Below are positions 38,685-46,615 of a DNA stretch of 64,000 nucleotides, in pieces. The DNA comes from Rhodobacteraceae bacterium QY30 (lineage in GTDB: Bacteria > Pseudomonadota > Alphaproteobacteria > Rhodobacterales > Rhodobacteraceae): the NCBI GenBank assembly GCA_002356635.1, contig CP023454.1, positions 2,092,501 to 2,156,500 on the forward strand, read 5' to 3'. Position numbers and translations under genes: made by a program. Numbering within the stretch: position 1 is the stretch's first letter; the number at the start of each line of letters is the position of its first letter. The notes under the pieces were generated by a model, which was not told the origin of the DNA, searched no databases, and saw only the letters and a list, made by a program, of their open reading frames with translations.

Positions 38685-40757
38685 TTACGCCGCGCCAAGC
38701 CGGATCTGGATGTTCAGCCACTCGTCGATGTAGGCCACGTCGCCGGGCGGAATGACGGTGGTGGAGTCGAGCTGGTCGATAACGGCGGGACCGTTAATCG
38801 TGACGCCAGGCGGCAGTGTTTCGCGATCGTAGAGGTTGGTGGTCACGGCCTTCGAATGTCCGTGGAACCACGCCTCGCGGGTCCCCTTCGGAACGGCTTT
38901 GGCGTTCTTGTCGATGGTGATCTTCGGGAAGGACGGCTTTGGAGTCACGCCGATGGCCCGCACAGTTAACCGATAGATTTCCACAGGGAAATCCTCGCGG
39001 CGGAAATTGTGGGCCTTTTCATATTCGTTGTGGAAGATGCTCAGCGCCTCATCCATTGACTTGATCTGCCCCGGCACTGGCACGGCGAGTGAACGCCACT
39101 GACCGCGATAGCGCATGTCTACGAACCGCTGGAAGGTCATGTCCTTGTCGGCCACTCCGTCACGTTGCAGCCGGTCCCGTCCCTCGGTCTCCAGTTTCTT
39201 GAACGCAGCTTCAACATCGGCCGGCTTGGCCGAGGCCGCGTCCTCGAAGAACATCTGGGTCACATCATGCTGTACGTCGACCAACATGCAGCCCACCGCC
39301 GACGTCACCCCTGGATTTGGAGGAACGATTACGACCGGAATGTTCAACTCGCGAGCGATGTCGACACCGTGCAACGGACCTGCCCCTCCGAAGGCCACCA
39401 GTGCAAAGTCGCGCGGGTCATGACCACGAGCGATCGAGATCAACCGCACCGCATCGGCCATGTTGGCATTGGCGACGCGCAAGGTTGCAAGCGATGCTTC
39501 GATTATGCCGAGGTTTAGCGGTTTGGCGATCTTTTCCATCGCGACCAGGGCGGCATCGCGATCCAGCGATTTCTTACCACCAGCAAGTGTGGTCCCGACC
39601 CGGCCAAGGATGATGTTTGCATCAGTATTGGTCGGCTCCGTGCCCCCCGCCTTGTAGCAGGCCGGCCCCGGCAATGAACCTGCTGATTGCGGTCCATTGC
39701 GAAGTGATCCTGCCTTGTCCAGCCAAGAAATCGAGCCGCCGCCCGCGCCAATAGTCAGGACTTCGATCGATGGGAAACAGATCGGATGGCCCCAGTCCAC
39801 CTCCCATTTGTCGGTCGTCCGCAGGTGGCCGTTCTCGGCAAGAGAGATATCCGCCGAAGTACCGCCCATATCTAGGCCAATGGAGTTCTTGAAGCCGCAA
39901 AGCTCGGCAAAGTATTTGCTGGCGATGGCACCTGCCGCGATTCCGGAAGCGGCCAACCGAGCCGCGTATTTTTCGGCCGTCGCTGGTGTCATGACCCCGC
40001 CACCGGAATGGAGCAGCAGAACGTCGGGCTCGTATCCCGCCTCCGTCGTCCTGCGGTCAATATCGCGGGCATAGGGACGGATGATTGGCGCGAGGATGGT
40101 ATTCGCCACTGTGGTAGAGAAGCGATCATCCTCGAAGATCTCAGGATGGGTTTCGTGCGAGGTCGAAATGGCGATATCCGGTCCAAGGACCTCAGCGAGA
40201 ATTTCCGCCATTCTCTGTTCGTGGACACCGTTGACATATGCGTTGATGAAGCAAACAGCGACGGCATGCACATTGCGCTTCTTCAGAATGCGCGCAATTT
40301 CGCGCGCCCGCGCCTCGTCCAGTGGCTCGATAATTTCGCCGCGATAATTGATGCGTTCACGGACGGTAAAACGGTCCCGCCGACGTACATAAGGCGGCGT
40401 ACCTTCCTTATAAGCGTCCCAAGGATCTTCACGGGTACCGCGCCCGATTTCGAGAACGTCGCGGAAGCCCTCGGTGGTCACCATCGCAACGGGCTTGAAA
40501 TTACGGGTGATCAGCGCGTTGGTCGCGACGGTAGTGCCATGTGTGAAAAGGTCGACATCATGCCAGTCGATATCGGCAGCCGCGGCACCGTTCATGATGG
40601 CGTCGATCGGATTGGCCGTACTGGGAACCTTAGCAACGGTCTGGATTCCGTTTGAGTCTAGAACGAATACGTCGGTAAACGTTCCGCCAACGTCAATTGC
40701 CAATCGAGTTCGCGCCCGCGTCGGGGCCGAGCCTGCGCTCGCTCCGTCCATGCTCAT
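38685..40757 (-). CDS. hyuA: Hydantoinase/oxoprolinase subunit A (HyuA family)
   Basis: 690 aa from the ATG at 40757 (AAAGGGATTACAA upstream). ASKHA-type ATP-binding motifs are visible: RLAIDVGGTFTDVFVLD at the N-terminus, GLDMGGTSADISL in the middle and VAFGGAGPLHG further on. These are the HyuA/OplA hallmarks. The enzyme phosphorylates its cyclic amide substrate at ATP cost while HyuB completes hydrolysis. With AmiC/AmiR-like sensors upstream and an NCS1 permease downstream, a hydantoin or lactam is the likely substrate. N-methylhydantoin would connect to the methylamine theme (inference). Acetone carboxylase is less likely because no third subunit gene is seen. Confidence 0.88.
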   Translation of the reverse strand: MSMDGASAGSAPTRARTRLAIDVGGTFTDVFVLDSNGIQTVAKVPSTANPIDAIMNGAAAADIDWHDVDLFTHGTTVATNALITRNFKPVAMVTTEGFRDVLEIGRGTREDPWDAYKEGTPPYVRRRDRFTVRERINYRGEIIEPLDEARAREIARILKKRNVHAVAVCFINAYVNGVHEQRMAEILAEVLGPDIAISTSHETHPEIFEDDRFSTTVANTILAPIIRPYARDIDRRTTEAGYEPDVLLLHSGGGVMTPATAEKYAARLAASGIAAGAIASKYFAELCGFKNSIGLDMGGTSADISLAENGHLRTTDKWEVDWGHPICFPSIEVLTIGAGGGSISWLDKAGSLRNGPQSAGSLPGPACYKAGGTEPTNTDANIILGRVGTTLAGGKKSLDRDAALVAMEKIAKPLNLGIIEASLATLRVANANMADAVRLISIARGHDPRDFALVAFGGAGPLHGVDIARELNIPVVIVPPNPGVTSAVGCMLVDVQHDVTQMFFEDAASAKPADVEAAFKKLETEGRDRLQRDGVADKDMTFQRFVDMRYRGQWRSLAVPVPGQIKSMDEALSIFHNEYEKAHNFRREDFPVEIYRLTVRAIGVTPKPSFPKITIDKNAKAVPKGTREAWFHGHSKAVTTNLYDRETLPPGVTINGPAVIDQLDSTTVIPPGDVAYIDEWLNIQIRLGAA

Positions 40758-40799
40758 TTGTAATCCCTTTCGAGCTGCGCCTGGCAAAGCGATGCACAA

Positions 40800-40911
40800 T
40801 GGGCGAATTGGCCCAGTGATCGATTGCGTAAGCATTTCATTTTAAGAGGGGGAGGTAGCATCACCTGATGCATGCAGCATCCAGCGAGGCTTTGCATTCT
40901 TTGTTGAATGC
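40800..40911 (-). promoter_or_regulatory. Leader of hyuA with a series of small hairpins
   Basis: Reading the minus strand towards hyuA: GCATTC-AACAAA-GAATGC (40894-40911), GATGC-TGCAT-GCATC (40867-40881), an overlapping, mutually exclusive GCATC-AGGT-GATGC (40858-40871), and TGGGC-CAATTC-GCCCA (40800-40815). Two have six-base loops. Tandem hexaloop stem-loops are the known targets of ANTAR proteins such as AmiR, encoded upstream, but the consensus loop bases A1/G4 are not both present. The rest of 40758-41124 shows no gene. Confidence 0.4.
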
Positions 40912-41124
40912 GCATCACAACATTACGCGAGGGCCATCCAAAATGGCAAACCTTTTTTTGAACCGCTGCAGCAGCGAAACTGTGCCAAAAAGTAGATTAA
41001 AAACATCGGGATGACGGAGAGAGTATTATGCCGCATCGCAGAGTTTTCAGTGCTGCGGTCCAACCTTATGGATGGCATAATCCCATTTTGCTCCGCTCCC
41101 TAGGCGCCTGCTCCGACCACCGAA

Positions 41125-41480
41125 TCACACCAACTGCAGCAGGAACGGTTTGGTCTCCACGTTGGGTGTGAGTCGTGCGGTGGCGGCCGTTTGGTTCGGC
41201 TCACATTTTCGCTGAGCCGAATGCGACGGCGCGAGAAAGTTGGTGGGTGCTTCTCGGCCGATGGGGTTTTCAGATACTTTCAAGCATCGGCGTGGTCTCG
41301 GCCACATGCCGGTGTCAGGTGGGGCAATCGAGGGGTATTCTCCGGCCCATTTCTCGTCGAAGGCATCCAGCTGGCGGGCGGCCTCCTCAGCGATCGTGGC
41401 CTCGTAGACCGGGCGCACGTCGGCGGCCAGGGCGCGCGGTCCCTCCAGCTGCAGAAGTACATCGAATACCGGACCAGGTG
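41125..41480 (-). pseudogene. IS256-family transposase relic
   Basis: The frame contains ALAADVRPVYEATIAEEAARQLDAFDEKWAGEYPSIA, which corresponds to the IS256-type block (D.R.IY.A.T...A...L..F..KW...YP). The downstream part expected for the family (the IESLN region) is missing, replaced by unrelated sequence. Confidence 0.65.
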
Positions 41481-41499
41481 GATCAGCCATACATAAAAA

Positions 41500-41736
41500 A
41501 CCAGGAACTTTCGCGGATCTATGTCTGGATATGTGCCCCTCCGCCGCGCGGCTCGCGTTCGACCAGTGCCATCCCGTCATATCCGCGATCCGCAAACATA
41601 AGCCCGGCAGGCGGCGCACCCTCATCGACCACCGCGAGGATCTTGGTGCACGGTCATCCACTAGGGCCGAACAACGGCGCGATCCTTTCGGCCCGTGGCA
41701 GTTTTGATGGGAGCGGACGGTGGAACCGTCGATCAA
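41500..41736 (-). pseudogene. IS5-family transposase relic
   Basis: The frame starts MIDGSTVRSHQNCHGPKGS, matching the IS5-type DDE block (MIDGS.VRAH....GAKGG). It then gives diverged pieces (AEGHISRHR) of the later region. Several frame changes are evident and no full gene can be assembled. Together with the IS256 relic it separates the amiR-like gene from hyuA. Confidence 0.65.
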
Positions 41737-41863
41737 CTGAAATAGGATCGGTTACAACTGCCACTTCTCGTCGCTCGAGCGGACCGCGCCATCGCTACAG
41801 TCTGCCATCAGTGAAAATGAACCCGCCACGGCGCAGTCCTCAAGGCCGTATTGACACCCCCTC

Positions 41864-42514
41864 CTAGTCTCCCCTCGGCACCGCCTCGTCTTCGTGCCAC
41901 TTCAGACCCGACAGAAGATCGTTGGAGACGGCATCCACCGTGGTGCGCCGCCTCATTGCCAGTTGGCGCAGCAACCGGTAAGCTTCCTTCTCCGAGTGGT
42001 TGTCGATCAACATGATCGCTAACTTGGCCCGTTCGACGATCCGGCTGGCCTCAAGCTTGGCCTGCAACCGTTCTAAATTTAGCCGCAATCTTTGTTCTCG
42101 GCGGTAATTATTTACCGCCGCCAGCAGGTTGGTCAAGATTCCGAAAGGGCGGATCGGGAGGCCGATCACTGCGTTGACTCGCATGTTCAACAGCCGGTCG
42201 ATGGACAACGGGTTTTCGTAGTCGATTACCGCGATCAGCACGGCCGACGGGTTCTCGGCCTCCCAATGAAAGGCCAGTTTACTTTCAATAACCCTGTCGA
42301 CCATCACGAAAATTATGTCAATATCCGCGTGGTAAGTCTGCGGTGGTGGCCAAGACTCCTGCACCTCGCAGCCGATCCGCTCCAAATGGGAGCGGAGCGC
42401 CACTCCCTCGCCACCCTCGGGCTGAACAAGAAGGAACTTCAGAGTCCGCAGATCCTTGATCAGGAACGGATGCTCCTTCTTGCTGGCGAAAGGTTCGCTT
42501 CGTCCTAGCCGCAT
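41864..42514 (-). CDS. AmiR-like antitermination regulator (ANTAR domain)
   Basis: 216 aa. A pseudo-receiver N-terminal domain (LKFLLVQPEGGEGVALRSHLERIGCEVQESWP) lacks an evident phosphorylation Asp set. A coiled coil (NYRREQRLRLNLERLQAKLEASRIVERAKLAIMLIDNHSEKEAYRLLRQLAM) leads into a C-terminal ANTAR RNA-binding three-helix domain. The family member AmiR binds leader RNA hairpins and prevents termination, and is held inactive by AmiC until an amide binds. The AmiC-like gene lies directly upstream on the same strand. The target is probably the hyuA leader 1.1 kb downstream (inference). Confidence 0.82.
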   Translation of the reverse strand: MRLGRSEPFASKKEHPFLIKDLRTLKFLLVQPEGGEGVALRSHLERIGCEVQESWPPPQTYHADIDIIFVMVDRVIESKLAFHWEAENPSAVLIAVIDYENPLSIDRLLNMRVNAVIGLPIRPFGILTNLLAAVNNYRREQRLRLNLERLQAKLEASRIVERAKLAIMLIDNHSEKEAYRLLRQLAMRRRTTVDAVSNDLLSGLKWHEDEAVPRGD

Positions 42515-42612
42515 TTCAGATTCCTCGGCCGAAGAATGACCACTGAATATGATCTAGTTCGATCAATGACCGCACGATGATGCCTGCCAGATAAGCCACA
42601 GAGCAAATCGCT

Positions 42613-43761
42613 TTACAAAGAAGTATCGGGTGGAAACTCTTCTTCAGGGACGAGCGAGTAGGTAGTCCGATAGGGGTCCGGCAAGACGGACTGGCTCGTT
42701 TTCGCGACGATCTCGAATTGCCCATCGCTGCGCGCGATTCCGATTTTTGGCCAGACATGGCAATGGGAATTCAGTTCGTCAATTTTGATCAGTCCCTGCG
42801 GCGCATCGAAGGACGCCCCGAGCATTCCCGCCCGGACTGCACCGATACTATCGGAACTCTTGCGCATTGCCTGAGCAACTACGTGCGCCTGCGTGTATGC
42901 CGCATCCCAACACATATTTGCGCGCGGATCCTCTCCCTTGACCGCCCTATAACGAGCAAGGCAAGCCAAATTTGCCGAATTTGTTTGCGACGCAAAATAA
43001 GTTGCGGCAGTAATATGCCCGACAGTGGCCGATGCACCGATTTCCTGTATGTCTGCTTCACTGGTTGTCAAGCTTGCGACCAGCATCCGATTTGAATCTA
43101 AGCCATTTTCAATATATGCTCTATAGAACTTCAGGTTTAATAGGCCGACGAAATTATTAAAGATGATGTCCGGGCTATACCGTTTGATTTCCTTTATCAA
43201 TGCGTCGAAATCTCTGTCGCTCGCACTCTCCCCCAGGTAGCATTCTCCTAAAATCTCTCCGCCACCGGACCGAATAAGATCGCCCATGATTCTTCCGGAC
43301 TCTCGTGGCCAGACATAGTCCGATCCAACGACATATAGCCGAGGAGAGTAATTTTGCAGAAGATAAACCGCCAGGAACAGGCTGTTCTGGTTTGGCACCG
43401 CGCCGAAATACATGGCGTTGTCTGAGTATTCGAAGCCCTCGTACTGTGCGGGATAGCAAAAAAGTCCAGTTTCCCGATCTAGAACACTCAGAACTGCCTT
43501 GCGCTGGCTGGAGGTATAACCGCCGAGAATGATTTTGACCTGGTTCTCCGTCAGAAGGCTTGCGGTCATCGTTTGATATGCCGCAGGTTCTCCCCTCGGG
43601 TCGCGATAAAAGGGGATCAACTCCCGCCCATTGATTCCCCCCGCCGCATTAATTTCCGCTATGGCGAACTCGGTCGCCGCCAGCATGCTTCGCTCCGTTA
43701 CGGCAGTTCGACCTGTCGTGGAAAACAGGACGCCGATATGAATAGGTTGGTCGCTTCTCAT
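42613..43761 (-). CDS. AmiC-like cytoplasmic amide/urea sensor (Peripla_BP_6 fold)
   Basis: 382 aa with no signal peptide (starts MRSDQPIHIGVLFSTTGRTAVTERSMLAATEFAIAEINAAGG). This is the Peripla_BP_6 fold of AmiC, the negative regulator that senses short amides in Pseudomonas. Further blocks: GGYTSSQRKAVLSVLDRETGLFCYPAQYEGFEYSDNAMYFG and NNFVGLLNLKFYRAYIE, both close to AmiC/UrtA proteins. It is followed 98 bases later by the AmiR-like gene, recreating the amiC-amiR order. AmiC releases AmiR upon ligand binding; here the ligand may be a hydantoin, urea or amide. Base composition is lower in GC than neighbours, suggesting transfer. Confidence 0.82.
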   Translation of the reverse strand: MRSDQPIHIGVLFSTTGRTAVTERSMLAATEFAIAEINAAGGINGRELIPFYRDPRGEPAAYQTMTASLLTENQVKIILGGYTSSQRKAVLSVLDRETGLFCYPAQYEGFEYSDNAMYFGAVPNQNSLFLAVYLLQNYSPRLYVVGSDYVWPRESGRIMGDLIRSGGGEILGECYLGESASDRDFDALIKEIKRYSPDIIFNNFVGLLNLKFYRAYIENGLDSNRMLVASLTTSEADIQEIGASATVGHITAATYFASQTNSANLACLARYRAVKGEDPRANMCWDAAYTQAHVVAQAMRKSSDSIGAVRAGMLGASFDAPQGLIKIDELNSHCHVWPKIGIARSDGQFEIVAKTSQSVLPDPYRTTYSLVPEEEFPPDTSL

Positions 43762-44120
43762 AATTGCGCAACTCTTCCTAGGGACCGGGCGGCCGGGCTA
43801 GACCGGCAACCATCCCAGAATCCGGGTGCTTTCTACAAGCTTGCACCAACAGTAGGCGGGCCGCACGGTCGGGTCAACGTGCACCGCCGACATGGACATT
43901 CCTCGTGTCACCTACGGCTTGAGACTCGTCGCCGGGCTACCCGGTTCTGGAGTTTCCGGGCTTTATCGAAGCAGGGACGGGTTCTCTGCCGGGATCTGCC
44001 GCCGCCTGCGTTTTAGTTAATCGCGCCGAAAGGTTTGTCCTCGTAGCAGTATCTGAGCCAAGCTTCCATCCAGGGCACTGCGATCGCCAGGAACCCGCTG
44101 AAGTTCAGGCTGCGCAGTAG
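43762..44120. other. Intergenic debris upstream of the AmiC-like gene
   Basis: No complete gene. On the minus strand about 44013-44115 an open frame ends FLAIAVPWMEAWLRYCYEDKPFGAIN and stop, which looks like the C-terminal remnant of a real but unidentified protein. The promoter of the AmiC-like gene should lie at 43762-43850. Confidence 0.35.
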
Positions 44121-44303
44121 AACCGGGTACGCCGGGGCGCTCTAAAGCCATGGCAGGGCAACCGCTACCGTTCGCTCTCCGCCGTGGCCCGCGCCATCAC
44201 CGGCGCGCAATGGTCGGGCCCGCGGTTCTTCGGGCTGAAGGCCGCGCCGGCCAGCCGCCCGGGCACGACGCCGCGACAGCGGCGCGCGGGAGGCGCGCCA
44301 TGA
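44121..44303 (+). pseudogene. C-terminal remnant of a DUF2924 protein
   Basis: In the frame ending TGA at 44301-44303 the text reads WQGNRYRSLSAVARAITGAQWSGPRFFGL. This is the C-terminal signature of DUF2924 proteins, which are regularly encoded immediately before large serine recombinases of this type. The 5' part has been lost (in-frame TAG at 44118). Its stop overlaps the recombinase start (ATGA), so the original translational coupling is preserved. Confidence 0.75.
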
Positions 44304-46003
44304 GAACCGCCAAGACGCGCCCCGCCGGGCTGCGCTGTGCGATCTATACCCGCAAGTCGACCGAGGACGGGCTCGAGCAGGAGTTCAGCTCGCTCGATGC
44401 CCAGTACGAGGCCTGCGCCGCCTATGTCGCGAGCCAGAAACACGAGGGCTGGAAGCTGGTGGCGACGCGCTTCGACGATGGCGGCCTCTCCGGCGGCACG
44501 CTCGAGCGCCCGGCGCTGCAGCGGCTTCTGGCCGAAATCGACGCCGGACGCATCGCCATGGTGGTGGTCTACAAGATCGACCGCCTGACCCGGTCGCTGG
44601 CCGACTTCGCCCGGCTCGTCGAGCGGCTCGACGCAGCCGGCGCTTCCTTCGTCTCGGTGACGCAGGCCTTCAACACCTCGACCTCGATGGGACGCCTGAC
44701 GCTGAACATGCTGCTCAGCTTCGCGCAGTTCGAGCGCGAGGTCACCGCCGAGCGGATCCGCGACAAGGTCGCCGCCTCGAAGCAGAAGGGGTTGTGGATG
44801 GGCGGCATCCTGCCGCTCGGCTACGATGCCCATCCCGATCCGAACCGTCGCGAACTGGTCGTCAACGAGGCCGAGGCCAGAACCGTCGCCGAGATCTTCG
44901 CGCTTTACGATCAGCACGGCTGCCTGCGCCAGGTCGAGCTGGCGGCGCGGGCGCGCGGCCTCGCCTCGAAGCGGCACCGCTTCCGGACCGGCAACAGCCG
45001 CGGCGGCGGGCCGCTGTCGCGCGGCCAGATCCATTACCTGCTGACCAACCCGGTCTATCTCGGCCGCATCCGCCACAAGGACATCGATCATCCCGGCCTG
45101 CATCCGGCGATCATTCCGCCTGATCTCTGGGAGCGGGTCCAGGCCGGCCTGCTCGAAGCCCGGGCCCGGCCGCGCGGCCGCAGGGGCCTCGCCGCGGCAC
45201 CCACATCGTCGGGCAACCGGGACAGTGCCGCGGCCCTGCTCGGCCGGATCCGCGACGAGACCGGCGATCTGCTCACCCCGAGCCACACCCGCCGTCATGG
45301 CCGGCGCTACCGCTATTATGTCTCGAACCGCCTGCTCGCCGGCGGACCCGACCCCGCCGGCTGGCGGCTGCCGGCCGAGGAGCTGGAGCGAAGCCTCGCC
45401 ACGCTCATCATCGATCATCTCGACGTTGTGGCCCGCGAGCACCGGATCCTCGCCACCCCCGAGGCCGGCAGCGCCGAACGCCTCGCCGCCAGGCTGGCGG
45501 CGCTGGCCGGTCGGTGCCGCGCGGGGCAGCCTTCCCTCGCGCTCGGGTTCCTTGCCGCTGCAACCCTGGAGCGCGGCAAGGTGCATCTCGCTCTCGACGC
45601 TGGCCGCCTCGCGGCGGAGCTCGCTGTCAAACCCGAAGCCCTGGCTGCGGAGCTCCTGCACTGCAGCGCCGACTTCTGCCGGCGGCGGCGCGGCATCGAG
45701 ACCCGCATCGTCACCGGATCCCGCGCGGTCCTGCCCGATCCGACGCTGATCCGCATGCTCGCCACCGCCCGGCGCTGGTCGCTGGCCCTCAGAGCCGGAG
45801 ACAGCCTCGCGGCGATCGCCGCCCGCGAAGGCCATTCCGAATCCTACCTGCGCACCCGGCTGGCGCTCGCCTTCCTGGCGCCGAAGCTCCAGGCCGCGAT
45901 CCTCGCCGGCACCCAGCCGATCGATCTGAGCCTCGAACGCATGGTCCGCCAGGGCGTGCCGCTCGACTGGGTCGAGCAACAACGCCTCTACGGCGGCGCC
46001 TGA
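44300..46003 (+). CDS. Large serine recombinase
   Basis: 567 aa. The N-terminal resolvase domain (RCAIYTRKSTEDGLEQEFSSLDAQ, with the catalytic Ser in YTRKST) includes VVVYKIDRLTRSLADFARL and the block SFAQFEREVTAERIRDK. It is followed by the Recombinase domain (GYDAHPDPNRRELVVNEAEARTVAEIF) and a long C-terminal region with helical DNA-binding character, no obvious zinc ribbon, ending in a HTH-like segment (LAAIAAREGHSESYLRTRLALAFLAPKLQAAIL). Likely integrase/excisionase of a genomic island. It lies 300 bases from a tRNA-Ser gene at the edge of the accessory region. The upstream frame extension to 44150 is the overlapping DUF2924 relic. Confidence 0.9.
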   Translation: MRTAKTRPAGLRCAIYTRKSTEDGLEQEFSSLDAQYEACAAYVASQKHEGWKLVATRFDDGGLSGGTLERPALQRLLAEIDAGRIAMVVVYKIDRLTRSLADFARLVERLDAAGASFVSVTQAFNTSTSMGRLTLNMLLSFAQFEREVTAERIRDKVAASKQKGLWMGGILPLGYDAHPDPNRRELVVNEAEARTVAEIFALYDQHGCLRQVELAARARGLASKRHRFRTGNSRGGGPLSRGQIHYLLTNPVYLGRIRHKDIDHPGLHPAIIPPDLWERVQAGLLEARARPRGRRGLAAAPTSSGNRDSAAALLGRIRDETGDLLTPSHTRRHGRRYRYYVSNRLLAGGPDPAGWRLPAEELERSLATLIIDHLDVVAREHRILATPEAGSAERLAARLAALAGRCRAGQPSLALGFLAAATLERGKVHLALDAGRLAAELAVKPEALAAELLHCSADFCRRRRGIETRIVTGSRAVLPDPTLIRMLATARRWSLALRAGDSLAAIAAREGHSESYLRTRLALAFLAPKLQAAILAGTQPIDLSLERMVRQGVPLDWVEQQRLYGGA

Positions 46004-46301
46004 CCCTCTCTCCAGAACTTGCTCGTCGTGTCCGAGGGCGCGCGACCAGTGGTCGCCGATGCCCTCTCCTCCCGAAAAAATCGGGGGGCTGCAAAACTGG
46101 CGAAAGTCCCTGTTAATTCCCTGTTTCCGGGTGCTGTCAAAAACCGAACCGGCTTCGATGGCGCCCTGAGACGCCTGCCGCTGTCCGCCGCGATTCGAGC
46201 ATTGCCCGCGTGTCTCAGCTGGCATAGCCTTCAGGCAAGCTGCCGAAATGACGCGACAATCTGCAGGGATTTCCTTCAGAGACCGTAGAGACTGGGGTGG
46301 C
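46004..46301. other. Spacer between recombinase and tRNA-Ser
   Basis: About 300 bases with no recognised gene. An attachment site for the neighbouring recombinase might lie here, but no direct repeat of it was identified in the window. Confidence 0.3.
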
Positions 46302-46391
46302 TGGCGGACAGTGAGGGATTCGAACCCTCGAGACGGTCTCCCGCCTACACACTTTCCAGGCGTGCGCCTTCGACCACTCGGCCAACTGTCC
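46302..46391 (-). tRNA. tRNA-Ser, anticodon GGA
   Basis: On the minus strand GGACAGTTGGCCGAGTGG begins a class II tRNA of 90 bases including an encoded CCA. The acceptor arms GGACAGT/ACTGTCC pair, the D-arm has GCCGAGTGGTCGAAGGC, the anticodon loop reads CTGGAAA (anticodon GGA), there is a long variable arm (GGCGGGAGACCGTC), and the T-arm has GGTTCGAATCC. This defines tRNA-Ser(GGA). It marks the transition from accessory DNA to chromosome-like genes. Confidence 0.95.
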
Positions 46392-46615
46392 GTGGCGCGC
46401 TGCATATCCTTTTCCTGCGGGACTGCGCAAGGGGCGTGGCGCAGGTATGAGGAAGAATTCCTGCGCCGCGGCTCCAAGGGGCGCGGACCGGTTGACACTC
46501 ATGCCGACAAGTTACGGCCAGATGCCGACGGTCGGCCAGGGGGACTTCACCCATCTCATGCATCCAGCCGGGCTGTCCGAACGATCGGCGGACGCCCGGG
46601 CTTGCCCTGCCCGCT

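Noticed and set aside
40950-40990. sigma-54-like promoter (TTGGCACAGTTTCGCTGC on the minus strand) upstream of hyuA
   Set aside because: The GG-GC spacing is one base short of the required N10, so it does not meet the -24/-12 rule.
41175-41867. 230-aa plus-strand frame
   Set aside because: Opposite strand of the IS5/IS256 relics; no family resemblance.
44165-46498. 777-aa minus-strand open frame opposite the serine recombinase
   Set aside because: Mirror frame of a high-GC gene, with Gly/Arg/Ala-rich low-information sequence, and it spans the tRNA gene.
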